Shown: piece by piece, positions 53,660 to 64,000 of the stretch | Numbering within the stretch: the first letter of the stretch is position 1 | How the letters are laid out: every line of letters begins with the position of its first letter | From: Ricinus communis | Taxonomy: Eukaryota; Streptophyta; Magnoliopsida; Malpighiales; Euphorbiaceae | Assembly (NCBI RefSeq): GCF_019578655.1 | Contig: NC_063262.1 | Span: forward strand, 16,499,582-16,563,581 | Length of the DNA stretch: 64,000 bases | Direction of reading: 5' to 3' | Notes under the pieces: generated by a model | The model's input: only the letters and a program-made list of their open reading frames with translations | Told to the model about the DNA's origin: nothing | The model's database searches: none | Program-made: the position numbers and the translations under genes

Positions 53660-54840
53660 GGAACCTAAACTAGTTGGCAATCAATAAAAGATAAAGGATT
53701 GGTGAGTCTAATTATGCTACCCGTGGATGAATTTTTAACCGAATTCGGTTTCTCTCTCGAGATAACCGAATTCCTAAATCTAATAACCTAAAGTTGGAAT
53801 CTCTTCCTAACGATTGATTCTTAAATTAGCATTAAGCTTTAATCCGCCTCTATTAAGCTTTGTTAATTCTTAATCCGGCTAGTTAATTATCCTTATCTCT
53901 AAGTGATTATTAACCAGTTCTTGCTATTCAAAATTCCAATTGCCAAATGGACTTCTCAATCACATAAAGCAATCTAAACAGCACAATTCACAACGTGTCA
54001 TGTACAATTAATACTAAAAGCAAGAAAAATACAAAACTAACTCAAATAATCCAACAATATAACATTAAGCCAACATAGTAAAGAAATCCCAATGGATTTA
54101 ATCAATCTATCTAAACATGTTCATTATCAAAACCTACAAGAATTCAATTACAACAATGAGTAAAGGTAGATAACTCGATTACACCCTTAGATGAGAGTAA
54201 ACAGCCCCAATTCCTCTTGCTCGAATTGAATCGATTCTTGTTCCTCTTGCTCAGATTGAAAAACAATCAACGAACCTCGCCCAATCTTCAATCTTTGAAG
54301 GGAATCCGATTGAAACCTTGATCCAAGTCTCCTTTCCCTTGGTTCTAGCTCAGAAAACCCTAAGAGAGAGAAAAATTAGGGTTTGGGACGTTCTCCCCCG
54401 CTCTCCTCTTTCTTTCCTCTCTTCTTTCTATTAATTAATTCCCCCCGTCGCCACCAACACATCCGTGTTGATGCCCGTGTTCCCAACACGGGATGGTGTT
54501 TATGCCCGTGTTACTCTCTATGGTCGTGCTCCCTAAGAACTTCTTTTTCTTTGATGTTTGATGCACCCAACACGGCCGTGTTGGTGCCCGTGTTGGGGAC
54601 ACGGCCAGTGTTGAAACCAACACGGCCATGTTCAGCTTCCTTATGCGCATACTTAGCTTGTTTCGGCAGCTTCAGCATCCAATTATGCTTCAATTCTTCC
54701 CTTTATCATTCTTTGACTTCTTTTGGACCTAATGCACACAAACAGATGCATAGGGTGAGTGTTGGGACCAATTCATATCCAAATGTCCATAAAATCATTC
54801 TTAAAAACCTCATTTAGATGTGTGTATTTTACGCACCTCA

Positions 54841-55123
54841 TTGGGTAAGGATAAAAGACTCCCATAAGTAAAAAGCACTCTTCATTGGCTGATATCCCCA
54901 CTCAAGGGCTCTAGCGACGAAGGAAATTCACTCATTACTTATGAGTGATGGCTAGCCAGTGTCGCAATTCTAAGGTTCGAATGGAAGTAGAGAACCATAA
55001 AATGATGCCATTGGGCTATAGGTACCAAAGCACATAATATGTGATAATGGTGTAGTGATGCAAGAACCAATCGTTAAATAACAAAATTGAAGACAGACAT
55101 ACACTGGAATCAGCTTCTCTTAT
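54841..55123 (-). repeat. 5' leader of element J, PBS-proximal part
   Basis: Non-coding segment between the H duplication (TTGGG, 54841-54845) and the PBS. No gene or RNA motif recognised. Confidence 0.5.
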
Positions 55124-55140
55124 CCCTAGTGGAGTCGCCA
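55124..55140 (-). other. primer binding site of element J (tRNA-Arg type)
   Basis: Minus strand TGGCGACTCCACTAGGG. Plant tRNA-Arg(ACG) ends …CCCCAGCGGAGTCGCCA, whose complement TGGCGACTCCGCTGGGG differs at two bases, both explained by G to A changes. tRNA-Arg priming is known for Tat/Ogre-type elements. It lies one base from the LTR end. Confidence 0.7.
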
Positions 55141-55141
55141 C

Positions 55142-57164
55142 TGCGGGCGGCAATCTCGGGCATGCACCCAAGTGTCTTTAATGACTATGACACTGCAAGG
55201 TTTTTCAACCTAATTAGGAACATGCTAACTAGTCATAGAGACTAGTGCAGAGATGGGAATCACCTCCCAGGTAACCGGGACACCTTTTCTAATGAGGGAC
55301 ATTTCTCGATTCTATAAGGAAGCTTACGTCACAAATCTAGAGATGGATCTGGAAGCCAACTTCCTTATTTGTGTATATCTATCTTTGATTTTAGTATTTA
55401 AAGGGCTATTCCCTATAAATGCAGCATAATATTTTTACACACCAAGCACTTATAGCATGTGAGGTCCACCTAAGTCTAGCCCTTTTTATTTAAGCCCAGC
55501 CCAATACTTAAAGTTATTAACCTAATTTACTAGTCAATTATTGTATAAAGCCTACCTAGTCTAGCCCAATTAGAAGTTATGCTTTAATAACCAAGCCTGT
55601 TAAGCCTAATTAACTACTTTTTATGGAAAGGCCAATTCAATGACCCTAAATCTAATATGGCCTAATTTTAACCTAACTAAGCATGGCAAAGCCTACTAAG
55701 TCTACATGGATTTTAGGTTCCAGCCCAATTACCATCTTATATAAGCTTAATACTATAGATTTCATGTTAGGTATAGTTTTGAGGCCTAAGTCTATATGGC
55801 CCATTTTAGTTAATCAATTATGTTACACTTATTTAATCATATGGTAAACAAAAAAAAGCAAAAACTAAAGTGTAGAAAATAAATTTAACTATTACAACAC
55901 ACCTAAAACTGAAAATGGAAAGGAGAAAACACCTAAAACTAAGTATAGAACGTAAATAATTTAACAAATACATAAAAAAATCCATAAGTGGTCGAAATCT
56001 AGGGTTTTGGGTGCTAAGCCGATCGGCTCAACATAGAGCCGAATCGACTCTACACTGAGCTGGTCGACTCTAAGGCATTGGCAGGTAATTTTCATTCTCT
56101 CTTAATTTGATGCCCCGGAGACAATCACACATGCACAGGATGAAAAAATCAATTAAGACATTGAAAACTAAAATAAAAACAAAAAAAGAACATAAATTGA
56201 ATAGAAACCCTAGAACATGCAAACCCTGTAATACTTAAACTAACAGTAAATAAAAAAAGGGCAAAATACCATATTTTGATCATGTAATCCTAAAATATTT
56301 GATTATAAGAATATGAAAGAATTATGGATTTAATCTAAAACCCTAATCATATTACTAATCATAAAAGGGGAAAACACAATCAAAATCCTACATGTTCTTA
56401 TTATCATATTTAATTCCTAACAATGTTCTTATTATCATATTCAGTTCCTAGCAATGTTTTTATTATTAGAGTCGATTTTGAGCAATATTATAATATGTAA
56501 TCACAAAAACCCATTTTAAAAATGTAAAATACATAAATCAATAAAAATAAAACCTAATCATATTTATATTATTCTTCTTCAAAAACTTCCTAATTCTCTT
56601 ATTGTTTCTTAGTGCCTCCACTCTCTGTATCTTTTTTTCTCAAAAAAATATATCACTTGCTAATTCTTGGTATCCCCTAAACCTAAGAGTTAAGCATGTA
56701 ATTATAGGGCTAGGGTTTGGGTAACCCTAGGAATATATTGATTATTTCAAGTTCTTTTAGAGATTATCACTGATAAAATCAAATAAATTTGTATTTATCA
56801 ATAAAATCCTTTTAGAAAGTCATTTTGGAAGTTAAAATGCCAAAAAGCAACGTCGGATCAAGAAAACCACGAATCGGCACTATGTAGAGCCGATTCGGCT
56901 GATGAGCCGATCAACTCTGTGAAGAGCTTATTGGCTCTACGCAAAGCCGATGAGCTCTAGAGAGCAAAAAGTTCAAAAAATATTTACAATTTAGTCCTTA
57001 AACTTGTAAAAATCTTCATTTTGACCCTCAAACTTCATTTTTCTTGACAATTAAATCCAAATTAATTTCAGAAAGGTAATTTTGATTAGATTAATCTCAA
57101 CCCTAACCTCAGATTCGGTTGTCCTTCGTCTCTCGAGACTCAAGAAAGGTAGTAACTTTCATCA
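55142..57164 (-). repeat. 5' LTR of element J
   Basis: Plus text starts TGCGGGCGGCAATCTCGGGC and ends TAACTTTCATCA (minus TGATGAAAGTTACTACC...CGCA). The outer end matches K's LTR start at 63794 (TGATGAAGTTACTACC) over at least 180 bp. Contains two clusters of inverted AGCCGAT/ATCGGCT motifs, 56010-56075 and 56850-56965. The outer flank is TAGGG; its partner is not in the window. Confidence 0.75.
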
Positions 57165-57204
57165 TAGGGTTTTTCATAATTCTCTCGATATCTAGATCTG
57201 AAAA

Positions 57205-57780
57205 ATTGGTACTTACAGGATGCTCAGACTATCATCTTGCATTTGAAGGAATGTTTAATGAGCAGTCAAGGACTGAAAGCTATAAGACCTCAAAGGTATT
57301 GTTCTGCTGCAAGATGGCTAAAGGTGCATTTGTGATTGCACATGGACTAAAGACGCTTGGATGTATTGAACATCTAGGCGTCTTGATTTTGTGATGGACC
57401 ATGAATTAAGTATAGATTTAGTTTTACAATATCTACCTGACAATTATTCATAGTTTGTTATGAACTTTCACATGAATAAGTTGGATACTACGATACTTGA
57501 ACTTATTAATATGTTAAAGACTGCAGAGGGCACCATAAAGAAGCAAAAGGAAGTTGTTGTAACGATAGAACCTTCTAAATCTGCTAAGACTAAGTCTAAG
57601 AAGAAAAAATAAAAGAAGCCCAAAAGTCCAAGAAAGCCTTAAAGGCTATTGGAGGTGTCAACAAGGATAAAGAAATGTGTAACCATTGTGGGAAGGAAGG
57701 AGATTGGAGAAGGAATTGCAAGGTTTATCTCGCTGCTTTGAAGGATAAGAAACAAGAACAAGCTTTAAATTCTTAAAAGA
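57205..57780 (+). pseudogene. copia gag fragment with altered zinc knuckle
   Basis: Readable text: GMFNEQSRTESYKTSKVLFCCKM (to 57310), MDHELSIDLVLQYLPDNYS, FVMNFHMNKLDTTILELINMLKTAEG, a Lys-rich run, then CNHCGKEGDWRRNC at 57677-57718. This is the classic order of plant Ty1/copia gag. The His of the CX2CX4HX4C knuckle is Asp here (GAT for CAT). TAG at about 57452 replaces a Gln in DNYSQFV. Further stops and frame changes follow. Confidence 0.78.
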
Positions 57781-59234
57781 ATGAATAGACTAGCTTGAAG
57801 GGAATTGTTTCCATTTAGTTTAGTTATTAGTTTTTTTCCTTATTAAGAATTTAATAATTATTATTAATTCTTTTTGCTATTATTTTATTTAATAATATTA
57901 GATAATTGTTGCCTTATTCTGTTAAACAATTTATGTTTCTAAAAACTCATAGAAAGGTTGTATGAAAGTAAGAAAACCAATTCCTATTGCGAAAAACTTA
58001 AAGCAATCCTAAATAGGCATAAGGATAATATTATTGATATTAAGACAAATAAGTAACATAAAGTATGTAACTTATAAATCTTGTCATATCAATATTATAA
58101 TCAAATTGTCTTTGAGAATGACACATATGCCAAATTCCTAAGCGATACATAGGATGTATGCTTGCTTTTAGGAAGAGTTATAATAAAGTATCATATCAAG
58201 ATAAGATCATGATATGGAATTCTTGGATCATGACTAGAATGTCTATAACTTGCAATTACTAAAATTGATAAAGTTTCATAAGATGATGAAACCTAACTTT
58301 GTGAGACATAGTTGTATCAATAAAGAGTTTTGCAAGCCTTCTCATAGGATATATACTCTTATAACTATTAACTCCAATATGTTCCATTATGATATGATCA
58401 TAATAAAGTCTATATAGGATATAGACTAGTTTGTGATGTTTAAGAGAAACATGCACAATTAGACAAAGCCTAAAGGCTTGATCTAATAAATGTAAGTTTG
58501 TAAGATATTTAAAAGGGTTTTAGGATATTAACATTATTATACTCTTGAAATAAAAGTGTTGTTTGGGATATGTTTTCTTTTAAGAAAAATGAGTTTTTCG
58601 AAAGAAGCAGTTGGAGTTTAATAGATCTTGATAGAGATCAAGATAAACAAACTAACATTTAAATGGAACAAAGCTTGAAGGTGCTTAGCATAAGATGCAT
58701 AATCTTAAGCTAATCATATACACAATTTTTAGTATGTAGTAGAATATAACATATTTATAAGAAATGTAGATCTCTTATGGAATATGTAATTTTATCTCAT
58801 TGTTGATGAGACTACTACATTAAGAACTAGTGTTTGACATTAATTCTTAGAATCGGCATCAAGCCATAAGTGTCTATTGTGGATACCATATTATTTAACC
58901 AAGGGAAGATTATGTTGAACCCATCTAAAGGGATAAGATCCATTAAGGTGCAAGTGAATTTTTGAGAAAAACTAATATGGAAATCGTTGCCTAAAGGTTG
59001 AGTAAAGAAAACTTAATAAGTTACATACCTAATTAAGCGGTTGATTAGGTATGTAATCATAAGTTTCAATCCAATAGAATAAACAAGTGTATATAAAGGG
59101 GTTAGTAGGAGTATAATAATATTTTCTAATACTATAAGTTGTGGACATATAGATAAAAGGAAAGTGACAAATCTTTTATCATGAGTCTACCAAGACTTAT
59201 TAATCCATAAAGAGTTAGAACATGTAGTTTACTT
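57781..59234 (+). other. unrecognised interior of the copia relic
   Basis: AT-rich, stops in all frames. I could not identify protease, integrase or the N-terminal RT. The minus frame at 58259-58456 has no recognisable features. Confidence 0.4.
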
Positions 59235-59900
59235 TCTAGGATTGAGATCTATAGAGATAGATACTTCAAACTGTATGAATTTTCTAAATTTTGAGTACAT
59301 AGACATATATGTTAAAGGAGTTTAACATGGAAGAATCGAAGAAAGATTCTTAATAATGTCTCATGACATATCTCTTTCTAAAGAAATGTGCCACAAACAC
59401 TCATTGAAAAAGAAGTTATTAATATAATGATTTATACGAAAGTATAATATTATATTATCTACATATGTCATGTTATGTACTAGACTTTATGGTTATTTTA
59501 GATGTTTGTGAATCACATAGAATAAACTCACAAGATAGATTCATTTCATTTTTTAAAGGAAAGCATGACTTTTGGAAAGAGTTCCAAAAAGGTCATTCTT
59601 ACAACTTGAGCTCTATACATCTCATTGTATTTGAGGCAATATAAGAGAGATATTTGAATCTTTAACAATCTTTTTAAGAATAAGGTATGGTTCTTAAGTA
59701 TTATTGATCTAAAGAGTTAGATACACAATAGAGCCATTTTCAAAAAACCAAGGTCTCATTTGCAATCCAAAATATTGTATTAGAGCATTACCAATAAATG
59801 ACTTATTAGTAAAATATAAAGATAAAAAAAGTGCCCATTAAGGATAACAAAGTTTATCCTCTAACAAAGCCATTTGACCTAGTAAGAACATGATCATCAT
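59235..59900 (+). pseudogene. copia RT C-terminus and RNase H end, relic
   Basis: FLGLRSIEID, FEYIDIYVKG, HDISLSKEMCHKH (59238-59400) follow the order of copia RT (LGIxIxRD, xxYIxKVLxRF, HGxxLSKxMCPKT). Around 59830 KVPIKDNKVYPLTKPFD matches the copia end motif with PLTKP. Only these short blocks survive. Confidence 0.6.
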
Positions 59901-59955
59901 AAGAAAAAGTTCGATATTAGATACCATGATGATTGGCTTTCGTTGTGCTTTAGTG

Positions 59956-61740
59956 CAAGTGGGAGATTGTTAGAGTATGCTCTAAAGATAAAGAGTTGTC
60001 AGATGATCTATGTTAATTTATACATCACAATTGATGGCATACAATTATACTAAAGGCATTGTTCGACTCTAATTGTACGAGTAGTCAGGTATTATCAAGG
60101 AATAATCCAAAATGTTAGAGATGAACGTCATGGAATGTAAACACAAATGTAAGGGAAATTATAAAGCAAGTTTATAATGATGAGATTCTTATTACATACG
60201 TTCATAAACTTTGTTCATAATCGATTTTGATCAAGAATTAGATATTGATCATTGGATATTGATCAAACGCTCGAGACTACCATAATGCGTAATCACTTAC
60301 TTATGAAGTAAGCAATCTGTCTCATAAGGTTGAAGAATAGGGATTCCGAGATAAGCATATGTGGTGCTTGTTACAAGAATAATTTCATTGAATATGACCT
60401 TACTGAGTAGTCCATATGGAATTTACCCCAACTATCTATAGACAATACTCTTGTGACAATCATGTAAGACGTGATCCTTAGAATTAAGGTAATAGTGTAT
60501 TATCTTATATGAGGATTACTACACTTTGATACTATCTTATGTTCTCCTATCCATTGAGTGCTCAAGGGATAGTCATTAGGTATAGTAAGAGTCATATGAA
60601 GATAACAAGTTATCAATGAAGAATTCATTGCCCCAGGTAATATGTCATGAGACCTTATCTAATGATTCTTGATATTCTTTAACATGGAGATCCTTGCCAA
60701 GATTGTATGAATGAAGATTATGAAAAGTGCTTCATAGATCTTATTCAAGATGTTATATGCAATTATCAAGAACAAATATGATTGCTTCAATTATAGAGTT
60801 GACACTTGCATCCATGCTTTATTAATCAATTGGGATAAAAGTAAAATGAAAGGATTGAGTTACATTTTAAGATTGTTCACTACAAAGGTTGATTAAAAGC
60901 ACTTTAATCATTCCTACACATTTGGGTAGTCATGATGCCTTGTTAGATACCAATCTTGATTTATGAATATGTATTAAGTTATATTAGAGAATTAACATTG
61001 AATTAAAAAGGAGTTTAATTCATAATCCATATTCATTGCCAACATGTTAGGAACATTTTGGGTCACATACAAATAGGCATTAAGTGAGGATTAAAATGAG
61101 GCTTTAAGCATTAGGCTTAAGCTTATATATATTGGGCCTAATTAAAGGTTAATTAATTAAAAGCTAATGGGCCTTGTATAATGGGCCTATGATGGATTTA
61201 TTATCCATAGTTTAGTTCTTATATTAATTCAAGTCCATTTAAGATAACAAAGCCTAACTTAAAGTAAGTTAGGATTTTGTAGAAATCCTAAACTTAGGAT
61301 TTTGTAAAAATCCTAAACTTTTAAGGACTCTGATCAAAAGGTCATATATATAGAAAGAGATGCATATGGGGCGGCAAGGGTGAAGGTTGAAGGATGGTTG
61401 CACATCTAAGAAAGAAAAATACTTTCTTTGAGATACATACTCTAGGTGAATCAATTAATAATTAATGATTCATCCCCCTTGCTTGGAACTAGCATTGAAT
61501 CTCCAACATCTCTTCTTAATCTCCTAAAAGTGGTTTAATAAGATCTTTCTTTAGAAGCTTGTATGGATCACTAAAAGCGGCTGGTCACTTGAGTAGCTTT
61601 AAAGTGCATCAATCATTCTTGAAGAATCAAGAATCAACAAAGCAAGAAGCACTCCTTGTATTGGCCAAAATATCCCTTTAAAAGCCTTCTCCATCTTTTA
61701 CTTATTTTGTGTGTTATGTCTATCTTAATCAATAAAATCC
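59956..61740 (+). repeat. copia PPT and 3' LTR
   Basis: GCAAGTGGGAGAT (59956-59967) is a typical copia PPT and TGTTAGAGTATGCTCTAAAG at 59968 the LTR start. Inside are GGGCCTAATTAAAG near 61135 and a TATA box CATATATATAG at about 61344, and AATAAA near 61732. I could not fix the 3' end; K-like coding starts at about 61745. TGTTAGGAACATTTTGGG at 61042 might be the start of a second LTR. Confidence 0.55.
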
Positions 61741-61744
61741 TTGG

Positions 61745-63100
61745 TGGAAATTGAGAAAAAGTTTAAATTACTTCCGTTGCATTTTTCCTTATGTTTTAAT
61801 ATCAATTTCCAACACGAGATTCAAGACTTGTTTGACTGTAAGGAATGGCAAATTGAGCAACTTCCTCAGTATAAATGTGAAGATCTATTGGGACAGCCCT
61901 CGGGCAAATTTGGTTTTAAGGTTCGCTATTCGAAGCCTCCTTCGGCTGGCATTCGAATTGAGGATATTGTGCCAAGTGATTAGGGATCAGACGATGATCA
62001 GGTGACTTATAAGCCTTGTCTTTTGGAAGTTTGGAAGGAGGATGAAAGGAAATCAATTATGGCTATCAACATCTGGTACAATTATGGGGACGAGTGTGAC
62101 GTCCAACACATTAGGGCCAAGGATATCTAGGTAGACAGTGACTCTGACAAAGAAGTCGAGCCGGTGGGTAAGAGTGAGGATACAGAGGAATAAGAACTGA
62201 AGCAGGTTGAGAAAGCACCTGAAGGGGATAATGGATTATTAGAGCATTTGAAGAAAGAAAAGAAGACAGCCCACATTTGGGAGCTGTTGATGCACTCGTC
62301 AGATTATAGAAATGATTTAATCCAGGCATTTTCTTGTATAAACATTAGCACGACAGCTACCCCAAGCAAATTATCAAAACGATAACTAACAAGATCACCA
62401 GAATTATCACTTTCTCATATCATAACTTACCACTTGAGGGAAGAGACCACAATAAGGGTATCTATATAGCAGTAGAGATTGAGGGGAAAAGAACTCCATA
62501 TGTGATGGTAGATGATGGATCAGCCATCAATATGTGTCCTTCTTGCATACTCCCTAAGTTGGGGATGACTGTGAAAGATTTGAAATCATCAGATATGGTT
62601 ATAAGTGCCTATGAGGAAATAAAGAGAGACATGGAAGGAACGTTCTCATGACTAGTAAAAATAGGTCCTACGAAATCCTCAATAGATTTCACTATCCTAG
62701 ACATCCTAGTAACATTTTACACTGTTATTAGGAAGCCCATAGTTCCATGCCTTAGGAGGAGTTCCTTCCACCGTGCATCAAAAGGTCAAGTTTACTCATA
62801 AAGGCGAAATAGTGACTATCAACGTCAAAGGTGGTAAGGTTGTCTCGGCCATTCAAGAAGCTATCGAAGAGCTGGAAACCCCTATTGGATACCAAGTTAT
62901 TGTTCTCTACGATGACTACATGGATCCTAAAGTAGCCAATATGTTCAAAAAGATGGAATTCAAGCCTAGAATAGGGTTAGGAAAGAACCAGCAAGATATT
63001 GCAGAGTTGCCAAACTTCAAGGGTCGAGAAGACTCGACAAAGGCTGGGTTATTGCGAGGTAAACGAAAAGGTAAAACTCTAAAAGATGTATTCATATAAG
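61745..63100 (+). pseudogene. gag-protease linker and protease of element K
   Basis: HEIQDLFDCKEWQIEQLPQY, KFGFKVRYSKPPSAGIRIED, LLEVWKEDERKSIMAI, then the protease YVMVDDGSAINMCPSCILPK (about 62495-62555; family VDNGSALNVCP), DMVISAYEE, IDFTILDILV and VPSTVHQKVKF. The open 62773-63099 piece ends with KFKPRIGLGKNQQDI-like text (MEFKPRIGLGKNQQDI), a G-patch-like stretch also seen at this place in Tat-lineage elements. Stops at 61981, 62128, 62191 and frame changes near 62370 and 62755 inactivate it. Confidence 0.72.
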
Positions 63101-63299
63101 AGTACAATCGCTAGTCCAAAGAGTTTAAACCTGTTATAGTAGCTGGGACTGAGGTGATGGGATTTGAAATATTCAAGAATCTTATCATCAATAGGATGCA
63201 CTGGCTATCCTATCATCGATGTGGGGTATACCCTCGCAACTTCCAATGAAGCCGTTAATGATCGTGAAGTTAGGAGCACCTTGTTATCAAGAGGATTGG

Positions 63300-63593
63300 G
63301 TAATGCAAATACAGATGGGACTAGAAGAGAATCTTGGTTTGACAATCTCAAAAAGTTTGTAAAAGATATGGAATATCCTGAAGAAGTAATTGCAAAAGAA
63401 AGGTATGCGTTGCGGATCCAGACTAGGAACTACCTAAGCCATGAAGGAGTACTATATAGAAGTTGAAGCCTAATTAGGAAGATCCGTACTTGATAAAGAA
63501 AATTCTACCTAAAGGTGCTACAAAGATGTCGAACTTGGAAGGAAACAAGTTATCTGAACTAATTAACTTGGATCGTCTCAAGAAATAGTATAT
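63300..63593 (+). pseudogene. integrase ends of element K, joined by deletion
   Basis: ESWFDNLKKFVKDMEYPEEV, RYALRIQTRNYLSHEGVLYR is the RNase H/integrase linker and start of integrase (family PWYxDIxxYLxxGxYP … LYRR). Immediately after, in another frame, EDPYLIKKILPKGATKMSNL and NLDRLKKYY is the C-terminal end of a Tat-type integrase (family VKKxxPGGAL … NxDxLKKYY). So about 1.2 kb of integrase is missing at about 63470. Confidence 0.62.
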
Positions 63594-63793
63594 ATAAAAA
63601 AATAATAGAATAAATAGCCTATTGATCATATAACCTGAAATAGGTTGTGTCAGTACTAGTTTTCCTAATCTAGAATCTTCCTACTCTTGTTAGTTGGGGC
63701 AGAGCATCCTATTTTATTGATTGTCCTTAACCATCGCCTCGAGCTCTCGCTTTCAGGGTGGATATGCTTTCGAGGGGATTATGGAAAACACGG

Positions 63794-64000
63794 TGATGAA
63801 GTTACTACCTTTCTTGAGTCTCGAGAGATGAAGGAGGGGCGATTCTGAGTAAAGGTTGAGAATAATTAGACTTAAAATTACTTTTCTAGAATCAATCTGG
63901 ACTCAATTCATAGGAAAATTAAGTTTGAAGGGGTGAAACTGTAATTTTTATAAGTCCGGAGACTAAATTGTCAGAATTGTTGAAACTTTTCCCTTTTAGC
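63794..64000 (+). repeat. 3' LTR of element K, start only
   Basis: TGATGAAGTTACTACCTTTC followed by 190 bp homologous to the outer end of J's LTR (reverse strand, 57164-56975). Runs off the window. Confidence 0.72.

Larger units (their letters stand above)
45660..54840 (-). repeat. solo LTR H (Athila-like), split by element G
   Basis: Pieces 45660-45919 and 53665-54840 form one minus-strand LTR, matching D's LTR (right end TTTAGATGTGTGTATTTTAC against the reverse of D's start). Perfect duplication TTGGG at 45655-45659 and 54841-54845. A perfect AACACGGCCGTGTT lies at 54569-54582. No internal sequence of its own, hence solo. The plus-strand frame at 54383-54817 is an artefact of the LTR. Confidence 0.88.
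36241..57164 (-). mobile_element. Tat/Ogre-like Ty3/gypsy element J, minus strand, multiply interrupted
   Basis: Minus-strand order: 5' LTR (57164-55142), tRNA-Arg-like PBS (55140-55124), leader (to 54841, then 45659 down), gag (45140 to about 40740), gag-protease part (39920-39304, 36373-36241). Everything beyond protease is missing at the left. Insertions: H at 45660-54840, solo LTR 42847-44372, LTR 41170-42590, solo LTR 36374-39303, and perhaps 39930-40730. The gag-protease linker matches element K closely (VWKxxERKSIM; DSDKE; KKxKKTAxIWxLLMH), so J and K are one family in opposite orientation. Confidence 0.75.
57165..61740 (+). mobile_element. Ty1/copia element relic
   Basis: Plus-strand order: gag fragment (57205-57780), about 1.4 kb with nothing I recognise, RT C-terminal relic (59235-59420), RNase H end relic (59740-59880), PPT (59956-59967) and 3' LTR (59968 on). 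The 5' LTR and PBS are lost at the border with J. Gene order gag, RT, RNase H at the end without integrase after RT is that of copia elements. Strongly decayed. Confidence 0.72.
61745..64000 (+). mobile_element. Tat/Ogre-like element K, same family as J, cut by the right edge
   Basis: Plus strand: gag-protease linker, protease and G-patch-like region (61745-63100), short RNase H/integrase linker (63330-63465), integrase C-terminus (63466-63590), 3' non-coding segment, 3' LTR from 63794. RT, RNase H and most of the integrase are deleted. It lacks its 5' part, joined to the copia LTR near 61745. Confidence 0.72.

Noticed and set aside
61038..61060. Second copia LTR start (TGTTAGGAACATTTTGGG)
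   Set aside because: No PPT before it and no partner end; kept only as a possibility within the copia LTR.

Overview
This window is repeat-rich, heterochromatin-like DNA from a plant, very probably a dicot. I see no host gene, rRNA, tRNA or CRISPR array. Almost every base I can assign belongs to LTR retrotransposons nested inside one another. The plant origin rests on Athila-lineage Ty3/gypsy elements with a primer site complementary to plant tRNA-Asp, Tat/Ogre-type elements with a tRNA-Arg-like primer site, a 2.9-kb chromovirus-like solo LTR, and a Ty1/copia relic.

Left third (1-24980): Athila-type element A runs in from the left edge (gag tail, protease, RT, RNase H). It is broken at the RNase H/integrase junction by element B (3310-9554, target duplication CTAGG/CTAAG). 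B itself holds a minus-strand partial element C (5513-8871). A resumes with integrase (9555-10806), a spacer, a third ORF of ATHILA ORF-1 type (11809-13564), a long 3' non-coding domain, and its 3' LTR. That LTR is split by element D (16309-24747, perfect duplication GTTTG). D has no capsid, protease, RT or integrase but keeps a zinc-knuckle mini-gag, an acidic ORF and the third ORF.

Middle (24981-36240): a decayed ATHILA ORF-1-like gene and its tail (element L) are split by element E (26542-35750, perfect duplication TCTAT). E has very similar LTRs and a 360-codon open gag, but no RT or integrase. Its protease region is duplicated around a truncated LTR.

Right (36241-64000): a minus-strand Tat/Ogre-like element J (protease at left, gag, tRNA-Arg-like PBS at 55124, 5' LTR at 55142-57164) has taken several insertions. 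They are a 2.9-kb solo LTR (GAAGG), a 1.4-kb LTR, a 1.5-kb solo LTR (TCCAC), and a solo LTR H (TTGGG). H contains element G (GGAAC), which contains another solo LTR (ATAGG). A copia relic (57165-about 61740) and a plus-strand relative of J, element K (61745-64000), close the window.

Work on function: none of the elements looks autonomous here. Three points stand out. (1) The tract ahead of the third ORF in A, D and probably L looks like a second promoter (GC-rich inverted motifs, TATA box and, in A and D, a GTAAGT splice donor) resembling the LTR. (2) The Athila-type elements share a 3' signal block: an 18-nt hairpin, TTGCTTG-AGGA-CAAGCAA, directly before the polypurine tract, plus a second tract-like motif upstream. 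(3) D and G share one deletion structure, which implies that a defective element coding only a mini-gag and an acidic protein was itself copied. All family names come from motif recognition by eye; no database search was possible.
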